A DNA stretch of 41,904 nt from Fonticula-like sp. SCN 57-25 (GCA_001724245.1 MEDX01000026.1:1-41904); one strand, 5' to 3'. Positions 25,201-35,298 are shown, counted from the first letter of the stretch. Made by a program: numbers and translations. The notes: generated by a model from the letters alone, not told the origin.

Positions 25201-25441
25201 CGACCGCGTCGGCGGAAACTTGATCAACTTTTCAAAGCGGCGACTTGACTATAGCGTCATTTGCAATATTCAGATGTACCAGGCGAGCGAGTATAACCTG
25301 GCAGACTATGAGGACTTGCGCAATTTCCTGACGCACATGATTGATGATGATGCTGAGCAGCTTGATGTGCTGGAGAAGCAGCTGTACGAGAGGAGTCTCG
25401 AGGTCGAGCCGCGTGGCGCAGACCGCGCAAACATCCTTTAA
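22300..25441 (+). CDS. Ras-family guanine nucleotide exchange factor with tandem talin-F0-like domains
   Basis: Two exons (22300-25088, 25156-25441), 1024 aa. The 67-nt intron near the 3' end is confirmed by the join SRIPYI-GVHLADLTFIDDGN, the classic end of a CDC25 domain (…VPFLGVYLTDLTF…). From about residue 92 to 590 there are about five beta-grasp segments. Two carry a strong talin/kindlin F0 signature: YGFYYAMRGIWLDGSKPLEY and YALYHNGRSMWLDESRTLAD, each followed by YDIE and a Leu/Glu-Tyr strand. The first is split by a Ser-rich insertion. RasGEF_N lies at about 600-720 (HDFHYIKTFLMTYQSFMTPE) and the CDC25 domain at about 775-1010 (FDYHPLEIARQLTLMEFELL; LINFSKRR). It should activate a Ras- or Rap-type GTPase at membranes. 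The N-terminal domain count is by eye. Confidence 0.93.
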
Positions 25442-25849
25442 AAGGCTGTTGAAGGGGTTCTTTCGACGCATTTCATGTCTTTTTTACCTGATTTTTCCTT
25501 TTTCTTACTTTTGATTACATTATATCGAGTAATGCGTTGTTTGCCGGCATGGCCGTGCGTATCCATCCACAGTATTCCACTGTACTACTACACTATTGTA
25601 TGCAAAGAATAAACCTGTCATACCTATAGTGCGGTGACATAACATGCAACAATACTTCAGTATGGAATATGATAATAAATATGGTCGTAATTATATACTC
25701 TATGACATCTATGGAACATTGTGAGCCATATTGTATGACGTTGTCCATTTGTCCATACTACCCCATCCCAATGTGCCCATTTCTTCAATTTTTCTACATA
25801 TTATTATCAGTTTTGGTTAAACAAGCGTGCTAATCCCTCGGCCTTGCAT
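25442..25849. other. AT-rich convergent intergenic region
   Basis: 408 bases between the 3' ends of the RasGEF and eIF2 gamma genes. Low GC, many short TA-rich words (catac, atatt), no ordered repeat and no credible open frame. Confidence 0.5.
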
Positions 25850-27282
25850 TTACTTGGCCTCGATGGTGGTACCCTTGAGGATCTGACCCCATCCAATAAG
25901 GCTAAAATACATGTTAGCATCAATACCAAATGCCGCTTTTAAGCGTACCGCCAGTGCTTGTCGATACGGCGCGAGAGCGCGATGCGCTCGCCGACCTCTG
26001 TGCATGCGGGCGACGTGAGTGAAATCTTTGCGAGCTCTCCCTTGACGGTGACGATGCGGCCGCCGGTGGATGTTGACCCAATGTTGACCATGAGCACCTC
26101 GCCCTTGACGAGCTTTTGTACCTTGCTCTGCTTGGCGTCCTCTGTCTTGACACCGAGAAGGCGCCGCAAGAGGAAGACGCTGACCTCAATGTCGGTGAAG
26201 ATCGGCGGGAGCGCGTCGCCCGTGCCGAGCACCTGGCCGACGAGACGATCGGCGCGGCAGAGGGTGGGGTCGATCTTGGTGCCGACGCCAATGAGGCCGC
26301 CGGGGACGGCGAACTGGAGGTCGTTCTGCTCAGTGTAGAGCGACACGATGCGGCTGTGGATCGGGCGGCAGCGGTGGCGGCCCTCGGCGTCCTTGCTGAC
26401 GATGCCGGGGCGCACCTGGATCTCGTCGCCAACCTTGAGCACGCCGCGCAGGATCGACCCGCCGGCAACGCCGCCCTTGAGCGACTCGACCTCGGCGCCG
26501 GGCTTATTCACGTCAAAGGAGCGGATAACAATAAGGCGCGGGGGGGACAAAAAGTCGCGGACGGGCGTCGGGATCTTTTTAATCATGTACTCGACAATCG
26601 CGTCCACATTGTACTTTAGCTGCGCAGAAATCGGGATGATCGGCGCGCCATCGGCGACCGTGCCCTTGACAAAGTTCTGGATCTGCTGGTGCTGCTCCTC
26701 CGCAACAGACTCCTTGATCAGATCAATCTTGTTCTGAAGAATGATAATGTGCTTGAGACGCATGATTTCGATAGCGGCAAGATGCTCGCTCGTCTGCGGC
26801 TGAGGGCAAGACTCGTTGCCGGCAATAAGGAGAAGCGCCGCGTCCATGACAGCGGCGCCGTTAAGCATGGTGGCCATGAGAATGTCGTGACCGGGGCAAT
26901 CCACAAAGGAAACATGGCGCTCGAGCTTCATGCGGCCGCCGCACTTGTCGCACGGCGGGGAATCCTCCTTGCCGCTGCCAAACGAGCGGTAGCAGTCTGG
27001 CCGCGCGCACTGCGCATTCGTGCACTTGAAGAGCTTGGCATTAGCGTAACCAAGCTTGATAGTAATGTTACGCTCGAGCTCGCTCTTGAAGCGAACCGTC
27101 TGCACGCCAGTGATGGCCTTCACAACAGTCGACTTGCCGTGAGCCACATGACCAATTGTACCAATATTAATCGTCGCCTGGCGAGAAATAACCTCGGGAG
27201 AAAGAGGCGTGAGCTCGTCAATCTTGAGCGTGCTCAAGTCCTGAGCCTTGAGCTTGGACTGAGGCTGCGATCCGTCCGACAT
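25850..27282 (-). CDS. Translation initiation factor eIF2 subunit gamma
   Basis: Two exons (27282-25949 and 25901-25850), 461 aa. The 47-nt intron near the 3' end (gtacgc, branch CTAAC, tag) is supported because the long frame stops at HWRYA, whereas splicing gives [19 protein letters not shown], as in other eIF2 gamma proteins. GTPase motifs: G1 [10 protein letters not shown]3 DCPGHD, G4 NKIDL, G5 SAQ. The zinc knuckle has C-x-x-x-x-C (CTNAQC) and CDKC. Start MSDGSQPQ was chosen at the ATG 36 nt inside the open frame because upstream residues are not conserved. It delivers Met-tRNAi to the 40S subunit as part of the eIF2 ternary complex. It is head to head with MLH1, 144 bp apart. Confidence 0.97.
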
Positions 27283-27426
27283 CTTGGCACAAGGAAGGCG
27301 GAGCGAGGAAAGACACACGCGGCGCTCATGACCATCAAATCATATTTCACGGTCATCATAACAATCGCGATCCAATTCAATCGCGATCCGTGCTTTGGCG
27401 GGAAACGCAAAAAAGCGCGCACCGCC
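27283..27426. promoter_or_regulatory. Short divergent promoter, eIF2 gamma / MLH1
   Basis: 144 bp. It contains CAATCGCGATCC twice as a direct repeat (27362-27373 and 27378-27389, 16 bp apart) and, on the MLH1 side, a consensus E2F site. Confidence 0.55.
27394..27405. promoter_or_regulatory. E2F-like site upstream of MLH1
   Basis: TTTGGCGGGAAA, a full match to the classical E2F/DP consensus, 21 bp upstream of the MLH1 ATG. Motif evidence only. Confidence 0.6.
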
Positions 27427-29630
27427 ATGAGCGACGGCAGCGACGGCGACAGCAATGCGGGGATCCCGTCCATCCGGCGGCTCGACGAGACCGTCGTTAA
27501 CAGGATTGCGGCAGGAGAAGTGCTGCACAGGCCTGCGAATGCCATCAAGGAGATGATTGAAAACAGCGTCGATGCGGGTGCGACCATGATTCAGGTGATG
27601 GCCAAGGACGGCGGGCTCAAGCTGCTCCAAATCGTCGACAATGGCCACGGCATTAAGGTATGAACGCAGTTTTTCTTGGTTGCGCTGAACATATGGCTAT
27701 GCAGAAAAGCGATCTTGCGATTGTGTGCGAGCGGTTCACGACGAGCAAGCTTGATCGCTATGAGGATCTGTCGAGCATCACGACGTTTGGCTTCCGCGGC
27801 GAGGCGCTCGCGAGCATCAGCCACGTCGCACACGTGAGCATCATTACGCGCACGTCGTCAGAGCCGTGCGCGTATCGCGCCATGTACAAGGACGGCAAGC
27901 TGGTCGCCCCGCGCCCCGGCGAGTCGGTCGATCCGCGGCCGTGCGCAGGCAATGTCGGGACGCAGATCACTGTCGAGGATCTTTTCTACAATGTAGCAAC
28001 GCGGCGAAAGGCGCTGAAGAGCTTTTCGGACGAGTACTCGCGCATCCTTGACGTTGTCAGTCGCTACGCCGTGCACTATCCCAACATTTCCTTCTCGTGC
28101 AAGAAGCACGGCAGCAACACGGCGGACCTGTCGACGACGGCGGGCAGCACGTGTCTCGACGCCATCCGCGTCATCCACGGCGCCAGCGTTGCGCGCGAGC
28201 TGCTGGACGTCTCCCATTCGAACGACGCTCTTGAAATGTCAATGCACGCGCTCGTCTCCAACGCCAACTACTCGCCCAAAAAAGGCGCCTTTCTATTGTT
28301 CATCAACCGTGCGCGCGCACGTTCAACCCCACTTTTATTCTAACTTTTTTCAGACCGCGCCGTCGAGTCTGCCAACCTCAAGCGCGCGCTCGAGGTGATG
28401 TACACGACGTTCCTTCCCAAGGGCACGCACCCCTTTCTGTACATCTCGCTCCAGCTTGCGCCCGCGAGCGTCGACGTAAACGTCCACCCGACCAAGCGCG
28501 AAGTTCACTTTCTGCACGAGGACGAGATTATCGACGCTGTTGTGCAGGCTGTTCACGAGCGCCTCCTCGCCGCCAACACGTCGCGCACTTTTCTCACGCA
28601 AACGCTGCTCCCTGGCGCGTCGGCCGCCGCTGCCGCCGCCGCTGCCGCCACCATCGCGCCGCCCCCCACCGAGCAGCGCGACAGGCCGCAGCAGATGATT
28701 CGCACAGACAGCCGCGCGCGCACGCTCGACTCGTTTGTCGTCCCGACCGCGTCGTCGTCCAAGCGGAGCTCGTCCGACAACAGCCGTGTGGATACCGACA
28801 ATGACGCTGACGTCGGCGGTCGGTCGTCGCCGCCGCCGTCGCAGCCCAAGCGGGCGCGCCACGAGGTGCGCTTGAGCAGCGTGCTTGAGCTGCGCGAGGC
28901 CGTTTCCGCGGACGCGCACTCGGGCCTGTCCGACATTTTTCGCGAGCACGCCTTTGTCGGCTGCATTGACGCGCGGCTTGCGCTCGTGCAGCACCACACG
29001 CGACTGCTCGTCGTCAATTACCACGAGCTGAGCCGCCACTTTTTCTACCAGCGCGCGCTGAGCGAGTTTAGCAATTTCGGCCGCATTTCGCTGTCGCACC
29101 CGCCGACGCTCGCCGAGCTGCTGCGCGCGGCGGTCGACTCGCCCGAGGCCGCGTGGTCAGAGGCCGATGGGCCAAAGGAGGAGATCGTCAGCGCGGTCGT
29201 GCGGTTACTGGTGGCGCGGCGCGACATGCTCCTCGAGTACTTTGCGCTCGACATTGTTGTGCCGCAGGAGGCGGGCGAGGACGACTACGAGGAGGCTAGG
29301 CTGAGGGCGCTGCCGCTCATGCTGCCGGGATACCTGCCAAACCTCGAGCGACTGCCAATGCTGCTGCTGCGGCTCGGTGCGGAGGTAAAATGGGACGAGG
29401 AAAAGGAGTGCCTCGACGGCATCGCGCGCGAGCTGGGGCTTGCTTATGCAGCGTGGCCGGCGTCCGAGGCGGCGCCCGACGAGGACGCGCACTACAAGTG
29501 GATTGTCGAGCATGTGCTGTTCCCGGGGATGAGAAAGGCGTTTCAGCCGCCGAGGAGCGCAGCGGCCAGTGGGGACGTGCTGCAGATCGCGTCGCTGCCG
29601 GACCTGTACAAGATCTTTGAGCGGTGCTGA
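27427..29630 (+). CDS. MLH1: DNA mismatch repair protein MLH1
   Basis: Three exons: 27427-27657, 27705-28308, 28354-29630; 703 aa against 756 in human. The N-terminal GHKL ATPase shows [50 protein letters not shown] and [20 protein letters not shown]. The transducer domain includes FLLFINHRAVES across the second splice and [18 protein letters not shown] short low-complexity linker (about 400-450) precedes the C-terminal dimerisation domain, which ends [12 protein letters not shown]. The terminal FERC is conserved; in MutL-alpha this end of MLH1 contributes to the endonuclease site of its partner. Introns are 47 and 45 nt; the first donor is gtatga, one of the few here without C at +4. Confidence 0.97.
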
Positions 29631-29799
29631 GGCGAGTGGCAAGTTGTATTGATAGTTAATGTACAATATATGACGCAGTTAAATGGGACGGAAAGAGTCG
29701 CTGTGTGCCTTGAAGTGCCATGTTTAGAATACAAAAGTTTTATTGTACACGCGTGAATGCTTCGTTATGATACATACAATACATGAAAAAGGTGCATTT

Positions 29800-30465
29800 T
29801 TATATGAGAAAGCCGCGGTAGGTGGCGAGCGGGTAGCGGGCGTAAAGTTGCTGCCACTGGACGTGGAAGGTGTCTGCTACGCGGTACAGCAGTCGCCCAG
29901 TCAGCGAGAGCGACTCGACGCGCGCAAAGCTCTCCACAAAGACGATCGTCGTGTCGTGCACGCCGACAAAGCGCAGCAGCCACGCGCACATGCAGAGCGG
30001 TATGCACGTACCCGGCCCGTTGCAGATGAGCACGTCGGGCATCACGCGCGCAAACAGACGCGCGGCCGACAGAGTAGCGATCCCGGTCGTCCACAGCGAC
30101 GAAACATAGCTCTGCCCGACCTCGCGGCTGCGCGGTATAACATGCACAGTGTAGCTCGACGGCGCGGTACGCGACGCCTCGTGCGCGTGCGCCTTGTCGC
30201 TCGAGATCCTGTCCGTGTCCGCCACCACGTAATGCCGCGGCGAGAAGCGGTCGCCATCGAGCCCCTCGAGCATGCGCAGCATCTCGGTTGTGTGTCCGCC
30301 GGATCCAAGCACGACCATCACCGTAGACACGCGCTTCTGCCTGCGCGGCGCGCCTCGTCCAAAGCGAAAAACGCGCTTTGGCAGGCACATCGCCGCGCGA
30401 AGGATCGCCAGCAGGCCCACCACCGCCACCGCCGCCAGGATCATCATCATGATGCAAACTGCCAT
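29800..30465 (-). CDS. ALG14: ALG14, membrane subunit of UDP-GlcNAc transferase
   Basis: Intronless, 221 aa, from the ATG at 30465; the open frame extends eight codons further but without another ATG. Residues about 4-26 (IMMMILAAVAVVGLLAILRA) form a membrane anchor. The GT-B N-domain begins VMVVLGSGGHTTEMLRMLEG, the diagnostic ALG14 glycine loop. Later blocks are RHYVVADTDRISSDKAH, IPRSREVGQSY, LICNGPGTCIPLCMCAWLL and VFVESFARVESLSLTGRLLY, ending YARYPLATYRGFLI. ALG14 anchors ALG13 to the cytosolic face of the ER to add the second GlcNAc to dolichol-PP-GlcNAc. The 3' end lies 169 bp from MLH1 (convergent). Confidence 0.95.
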   Translation of the reverse strand: MAVCIMMMILAAVAVVGLLAILRAAMCLPKRVFRFGRGAPRRQKRVSTVMVVLGSGGHTTEMLRMLEGLDGDRFSPRHYVVADTDRISSDKAHAHEASRTAPSSYTVHVIPRSREVGQSYVSSLWTTGIATLSAARLFARVMPDVLICNGPGTCIPLCMCAWLLRFVGVHDTTIVFVESFARVESLSLTGRLLYRVADTFHVQWQQLYARYPLATYRGFLI

Positions 30466-30648
30466 GCAAACTGCCCTCAAACCAAGCAATGCAATGAATG
30501 CCAGATGTTGCAGTATTCAACTACTGCTTAAAATACTCTCAGCGTGCAAAAATAATGACAGTTCTCACGATGTCTACACTGTATTATGACTGATAGATAA
30601 CGTATGCTACGTACAAGAGTGAATTCAAATATACACAATGCTAATCTG

Positions 30649-32568
30649 CTATGCCTGCGCCGACCCCACGGCCGACTCTGTCTCCTCGTCCTCCCTCCCC
30701 CTCGCTCTCCTGACGCCCGGCCCACCCGCCGACCCGCCCGACGTGGTCGCCGCCGCCTGCTTCTGCCGCCTCGCCCTCGTTGCCGGCGCACCAGCAAACT
30801 GCTCCTTCCCCCTGAGGTAGATCGGCGGCTTGACCTCGTTGACGACGTCGGCCGTGATGAGGACGGTGTGGACGTCGGACCCCGGCGTCTCGTACATTGG
30901 GTCAAGCAGGATCCGCTCGACGATGGCGCGGAGCCCGCGCGCGCCGGTCCCCTTTTGGATGGCGAGCCTGGCGATGGCGACGTACGCGTCCTCGGTGAAC
31001 TGGAGGCGCACCTTGGAAAGGTCAAAGAGCGCCTCGTACTGCCGGCAGAGCGCGTTCTTTGGCTCGGTCAGAATGCGAACAAGCGCCGCCTCGTCAAGCG
31101 TCTGCGTCGCGACAATGACGGGCACGCGGCCGACAAACTCGGGGATGAGGCCAAACTTGACGAGGTCGTGCGTCTCGACGCGCTCGAGCGCCCAGTCAAT
31201 GTCGGCGTCGCGCGACGAGCCGGTGCGAGTGGCGCTCCCGCCGACCTGCGCGCCAAAGCCAATACTCGTCTGAGCGAGGCGCTCCTGAACGATGCGCTCG
31301 AGGCCGACAAAGGCGCCGCTCATGATGAACAAAATGTTGGACGTGTCCACTTCGATAAACTCGCCGCGCGGTGTCTTGCGCCCGCCGCGCTCAGGGACGT
31401 GCACCACGGTGCCCTCGAGCATCTTTAAAAGGCTCTGCTGTACGCCCTCGCCGTTAATGTCCTTGGCGCGCGAGCTGCTCAGCGTGCGGCGCGCCGCCTT
31501 GTCAATCTCGTCGATGAATACAATGCCCTGCTCGGCGCGCGAGACATCAAAGTCGCAGTTTTGCAAAAGGCGAAAAATGACAGACTCGGGGTCTTCGCCG
31601 ACATATCCGGCCTGCGTGATTGTCGTCGCGTCGCACATTGAAAAGGGGACGTTTAGGACGCGCGCGATTGTGCGCGCAAGTAGGGTCTTGCCCGACCCTG
31701 TCGGGCCCATAAGAAGAATGTTGCTCTTTTCAAACGACACCACTGCGTCATCCGCCGCCGACGCACTGGAAGAGGCGGCTGTGGCGGTGAATGAAGGTGG
31801 GGGCGCGGCGGTGGGTGGCGACGCCGACGCCGACGGCGGCGCAAGCGAATTAAGCGTGGCGCCCGCGGCGGACGAAGTGTCGCGGCGGCTGGGCGAGCCG
31901 GCCCACGCGGCCGACGACGGAGGAGCGGCGCGCGAGCGCGACATGTTGGAGCGCACGCGGTTGTAGTGGTTGTAGACGGCGACGGCGAGCGTCCGCTTGG
32001 CGCGATCCTGCCCGACGGCGTGGTCGTCCATGATGCCGCGAATCTGCAAGAGGATGTGAGCAAAGGGAAAGCAGTGAAATACGGGCCGTACAAAGCGCGG
32101 AGTTAACGACGCGGAAATGTCACCCGAGGCGGCCGTGCCGGCGCCCGAAAGCGATCCTGGCGCGCCGTTCGAAAAGGGATCGTCATCGCCAAAGGGGGCG
32201 GCGAGCACGGACGGCGATGACGAAGGGAGCGCGCGGGCGGGCGCGGCAGCAGTAGGGCTGGTCGAGTGAACTGCGTTGCTGCTGTCGCCGCCAGCCTTGA
32301 AGATGAGAGAGCAGTTGGTGCACGCAAAGAGTTGCTGCTTGGGCGACAATGCCGTGACGGTGCCCATGCAGATGGGGCACTGAGATGTTGATGACAATGA
32401 TGACGTCGAGGACGCGCCAGAGTCGGGGCGAACGGACCGCCCGCCGCCCCCGGCGCTTCCTGGCGCATTAGAAATATTCCTGACAGGCGTGCAGCAGCAG
32501 CGCGGCGCAAGGCGCAAGGCTACAGCGCCAAGCTGGCGGGCGCCCACCGTCGCTGCCCGCGCAAGCAT
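30649..32568 (-). CDS. CLPX: Mitochondrial ClpX unfoldase
   Basis: Start ATG 32568 gives a basic, Ser/Ala-rich mitochondrial presequence ([20 protein letters not shown]). A zinc-binding domain follows: CPIC…CTNC spaced as in animal CLPX. A 48-nt segment (32044-32091) begins gtacgg and ends ttgcag; it is a multiple of three and open, but removing it gives [20 protein letters not shown], the normal ClpX join, so I treat it as an intron (623 aa spliced, 639 unspliced). AAA+ motifs: Walker A GPTGSGKT, pore loop GYVGED, Walker [11 protein letters not shown], the IGF loop (SIGFGAQ) that contacts ClpP, and sensor 2 [11 protein letters not shown] Ser/Ala-rich insertion precedes Walker A. It unfolds proteins for ClpP in the matrix. 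The basic tail is not conserved. Confidence 0.94.
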   Translation of the reverse strand: MLARAATVGARQLGAVALRLAPRCCCTPVRNISNAPGSAGGGGRSVRPDSGASSTSSLSSTSQCPICMGTVTALSPKQQLFACTNCSLIFKAGGDSSNAVHSTSPTAAAPARALPSSSPSVLAAPFGDDDPFSNGAPGSLSGAGTAASGDISASLTPRFVRPVFHCFPFAHILLQIRGIMDDHAVGQDRAKRTLAVAVYNHYNRVRSNMSRSRAAPPSSAAWAGSPSRRDTSSAAGATLNSLAPPSASASPPTAAPPPSFTATAASSSASAADDAVVSFEKSNILLMGPTGSGKTLLARTIARVLNVPFSMCDATTITQAGYVGEDPESVIFRLLQNCDFDVSRAEQGIVFIDEIDKAARRTLSSSRAKDINGEGVQQSLLKMLEGTVVHVPERGGRKTPRGEFIEVDTSNILFIMSGAFVGLERIVQERLAQTSIGFGAQVGGSATRTGSSRDADIDWALERVETHDLVKFGLIPEFVGRVPVIVATQTLDEAALVRILTEPKNALCRQYEALFDLSKVRLQFTEDAYVAIARLAIQKGTGARGLRAIVERILLDPMYETPGSDVHTVLITADVVNEVKPPIYLRGKEQFAGAPATRARRQKQAAATTSGGSAGGPGVRRARGREDEETESAVGSAQA

Positions 32569-33331
32569 TTCGAGCAAACACAAACAAATCAGGTGGATGC
32601 AAAGTGAATCGAAATATTCATGTCACTTGTCAAGCTGACGTCAGTCATCGATGAGGACTTTTTGCGCTTTTTTCGTCCCGCGCCACAGGGCGACTATTCG
32701 AGCAGTCCTAAAAAGCTCTGCTTGCGTGACATTCTTGCATGAAATAGTATCTTTTATGTGGTACCATTTTGTGAGTGTGTGTGCCCCGCCCCGTCAAAGG
32801 TTTTGGAATACTTCATTTAAACTGACATATAAACGCCTTTTCAATTAGAAAGCTCCAGTATTTCACGTCAAATGATGTTTTATTTTTGCACAAAAACTTT
32901 GTTTCGCATGCTGCGCGCAAAATATTCGTCAAATATGTTGTAGCATGATGTACAACACTTGTATCACTGCGCGCTCGATAAAATTTCCATAGAGGGCATC
33001 ACAGATATTACTTTTTTGATACTTCGTTCGATACAGCAAGCCAGTGGAACGTTGCAGCCTTGCAGCCTTACTATGTCACGCTTTCCTAATTGCCCATATA
33101 TCGTGTACTGTCTTTTATGCTGTAATTTTTGCGCGTTCTTCCATACTATAGGACTAGTGCCGCCTTTGTGCGGTCTGGTGCGGCATCGTCAACATTGGCA
33201 TTCTATCCAGTTTTATATTGGTGTGCTATTGCACAATAAGGATACACCGACAGCGCGCACGAGAAAACTTTTGCACAAACGACAAAAAAACACAGGAAAC
33301 GAAAAGCGAAAAGTTGCGAGACCATGCCGGC
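32569..33331. other. Long low-GC intergenic region
   Basis: 763 bases between the ClpX start and the BAF-like stop. The first 170 bases may hold a 40-codon open frame (listed separately). The remainder, about 32750-33300, is AT-rich with no credible gene, no tRNA-like fold that I could find, and no ordered repeat. Confidence 0.5.
32620..32742 (+). CDS. Possible small protein of 40 aa, unrecognised
   Basis: An ATG frame of 40 codons, 51 bp from the ClpX start on the other strand. It reads [20 protein letters not shown] and ends [10 protein letters not shown]. The composition (charged and hydrophobic residues alternating, no low complexity) is protein-like, but the frame is short, no relative is recognised, and it may be chance or the remnant of a longer gene. 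No signal peptide or membrane segment. Confidence 0.2.
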   Translation: MSLVKLTSVIDEDFLRFFRPAPQGDYSSSPKKLCLRDILA

Positions 33332-33616
33332 CTAAACCATGTCGATGCGATCCTTCTTGTGCTGGAGCACGACGATGAGGTCGCCGAGGCTCTTGGAGGT
33401 GACATTCGAGCACACGCTGCGGTACCACTCCTCAAACTGGAGGGGGCCGCGCTCCGTGTACTCGGCGAGGAGGCGGTAGACGCTCTTGATGCCGGCGGCA
33501 TCGAGATCCTTGATGGTGGCGGGGCCGATGCCGGGGAGGCTGTCGAGCTTGAGATCGGAGAAGCGCGTGTTGAGCGCAACGTTCGCGACCTTGGTAGCGG
33601 TGACGGGGACAGACAT
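33332..33616 (-). CDS. Barrier-to-autointegration factor (BAF)-like protein
   Basis: Intronless, 94 aa; the ATG at 33616 is the only one that leaves a family-sized protein. The core lines up with animal BAF (89 aa): LDSLPGIGPATIKDLDAAGI against VGSLAGIG…L…G, then a short helix, and FEEWYRSVCSN against FREWLKDTCGA. The GIG helix-hairpin-helix is the DNA-binding element. BAF dimers cross-bridge double-stranded DNA and link chromatin to the nuclear envelope; in animals they are released from DNA by VRK1 phosphorylation of the N-terminal Thr/Ser residues. Here the N-terminus MSVPVTATK offers Ser2, Thr6 and Thr8. The neighbouring head-to-head gene is a VRK-like kinase. Identity to animal BAF is low, so the call depends on pattern and length. 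Confidence 0.72.
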   Translation of the reverse strand: MSVPVTATKVANVALNTRFSDLKLDSLPGIGPATIKDLDAAGIKSVYRLLAEYTERGPLQFEEWYRSVCSNVTSKSLGDLIVVLQHKKDRIDMV

Positions 33617-33836
33617 TGTCGCGCGGGGTGAGGTGGAGAGCAAAGTTTGCACGAAAACGACGCGGCACGAGCTGAAAGCACACGGCAAGGCAGACAAACA
33701 AAACGGTCTGCCAACACTTGGGTTTGGCGTCTTCTGATTGGTCAATCGGTGGGATTCGCCCAATCACAGGCGGGAACCGTTGCGAATTCAAAAAAGTTTG
33801 CAACGGGAATTTTATGTTTGTGCTGCGACGTACGTC
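33617..33836. promoter_or_regulatory. Divergent promoter, BAF-like / VRK-like kinase
   Basis: 220 bp shared by two head-to-head genes. It contains ATTGG at 33737-33741 and CCAAT at 33760-33764, about 23 bp apart, and GCAAAGTTTGC near 33642, a variant of the GCAAACT element of the RPT5 promoter. Confidence 0.55.
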
Positions 33837-35298
33837 ATGCCGCCTCGGAAGAAGGATCCCAAGTTGGTGGTGCGCAGTGTGCTGAAGGATGGCGCAAAGA
33901 TGGGCGCGTGGACGGTTGTCGGCGAGCCGTTCGCCGAGGGCGCGTTTGGCGTGGTGGTGAAGGGCAAGCATCCCGTGCATGGGATTGCGGCCCTCAAGGT
34001 TGAGCTCGACCATGCGCTCTGCCGCATGGGCAGCGAGGCGATCCTGCTCGAGGAGCTCAATAGGAACAAAGCCCGTGCGTTTACGCATGCATAATTTTGT
34101 TGTTGACTGACGCGTGATGCAGCCGGCGTGCCTCGCATTCTTGACTGGAAGCGCACTCAGGTCGGCGATGTGACGGTGATGTTTCACGCGACGCCTCTGC
34201 TGAACGAGTCGCTGAGCGACATGGGCCCCAAGATGAGCGAGTCTGATATTTACACCTGCGGCAATCAGCTTGTGCGCATGGCCATTGTCTTGCTACCGCC
34301 CCGCTAACACCCTTACTCAGCTCGAGACGCTCGAGGCGCTGCACAAGAGCAGGATCTGCTACTGCGACCTGAAGCCGTGGAATGTTTTGTGGAGCCGCGA
34401 AGAGAAGCGCTGGTTCATCATTGACTATGGATCTGCTTCACCGCCCGCGCAGATGAACAAGTACTCTTTCAACGGCACGCTCATGTTTGCGAGCGAGCGC
34501 GCTATCGAGGCTGGCGGGAACCGCTACGACGACGACATTGAGGCGCTCGCGCTGACGCTGAGCTGGTGCCACCTCAAGGGCACGCTGCCGTGGGCGGACG
34601 TCCCGGACAACAATAACAACGTTGAATACCTCAAGAAGCGCAGGGCGCAGCCGCTCGCCGGCCGCATCCCCAAGCCGCTTGAGGACTTTTACACGGCCAC
34701 TATGCAGCGCATCGCTCAGCCGCAGGGCGAGCCCAGCGGCGCAATTTACTCCTTCTTTAAAAACGTCAAGGCCGGTAAGCAGACGCCATCAAAGTTGTCG
34801 CTTGCGCCCGCATCGCCGGCAAAGTTTGCGCCGTCGCCCGCCACGCCGCGGTCTGCTCGCCTAGCAGCGTTGGCAGCGTCGTCGCCCGCGAGCCGCCGCG
34901 AACCTGCCACTCCCACGCCCGTCAAGCGCGCGCCGCGTTCGCCAATCAAGTCTATTGAAAAGCCGGTGCTGACGATGCTTGCCTCGCCCAAAAAGGCCCT
35001 CAAGCGCCTGTCGTCGTCGCCCAGGTCGCCAAAGGTCGCGTCGCCCGCGAGCCGCCGCGGACCTGCTTCGCCGACGCCCGTCAAGCGCGCGTCGCGGTCG
35101 CCAAGCAAGTCCATTGAAAAGCCGATGCACGACCGCGTGAGGATGCTCGCCACGCCCAAGAAGGCCCCGAAGCGCCTGTCGGCGTCGCCCAGGTCGCCGA
35201 GGGTCGCGTCTCCGTCTGTGACCCCGTCGCCCGCCAAGGAGCCTTACACGACGCGCTACGGGCGCAGGGTCACCGTTACATCAAGGCTCAATCTGTGA
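33837..35298 (+). CDS. VRK-like / CK1-superfamily protein kinase with SPxK-rich tail
   Basis: Three exons: 33837-34074, 34123-34271, 34321-35298; 454 aa. Basic start MPPRKKDPK. Kinase motifs: glycine loop EGAFGVVVKG, AALKVE lysine, catalytic loop YCDLKPWNVLW, IIDYGSAS, GTLMFASERA and DDDIEALALTLSWCHLKGTL. HRD is replaced by YCD and DFG by DYG. VRK kinases also lack the HRD arginine and use DYG, whereas CK1 uses HRD/DFG, so VRK-like is favoured within the CK1 superfamily. The tail (about 300-454) is Ser/Pro/Lys-rich with many SPxK/TPxK motifs, arranged as a duplication of about 55 residues; such motifs bind DNA in histone H1 tails and are CDK targets. Probably nuclear and chromatin-bound. Introns are 48 and 49 nt with CTGAC and CTAAC branch sites. 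Confidence 0.78.
34882..35211 (+). repeat. Tandem duplication coding the basic tail of the VRK-like kinase
   Basis: Two adjacent copies (about 34882-35039 and 35041-35211). Both code SPASRR-x-PA, TPVKRA, RSP-x-KSIEKP, LA-(S/T)-PKKA-x-KRLS and SPRSP, with a short insertion in the second copy. Confidence 0.85.

Noticed and set aside
30466-30489. N-terminal extension of ALG14
   Set aside because: The open frame extends eight codons but has no ATG; the first ATG at 30465 leads directly into the membrane anchor.
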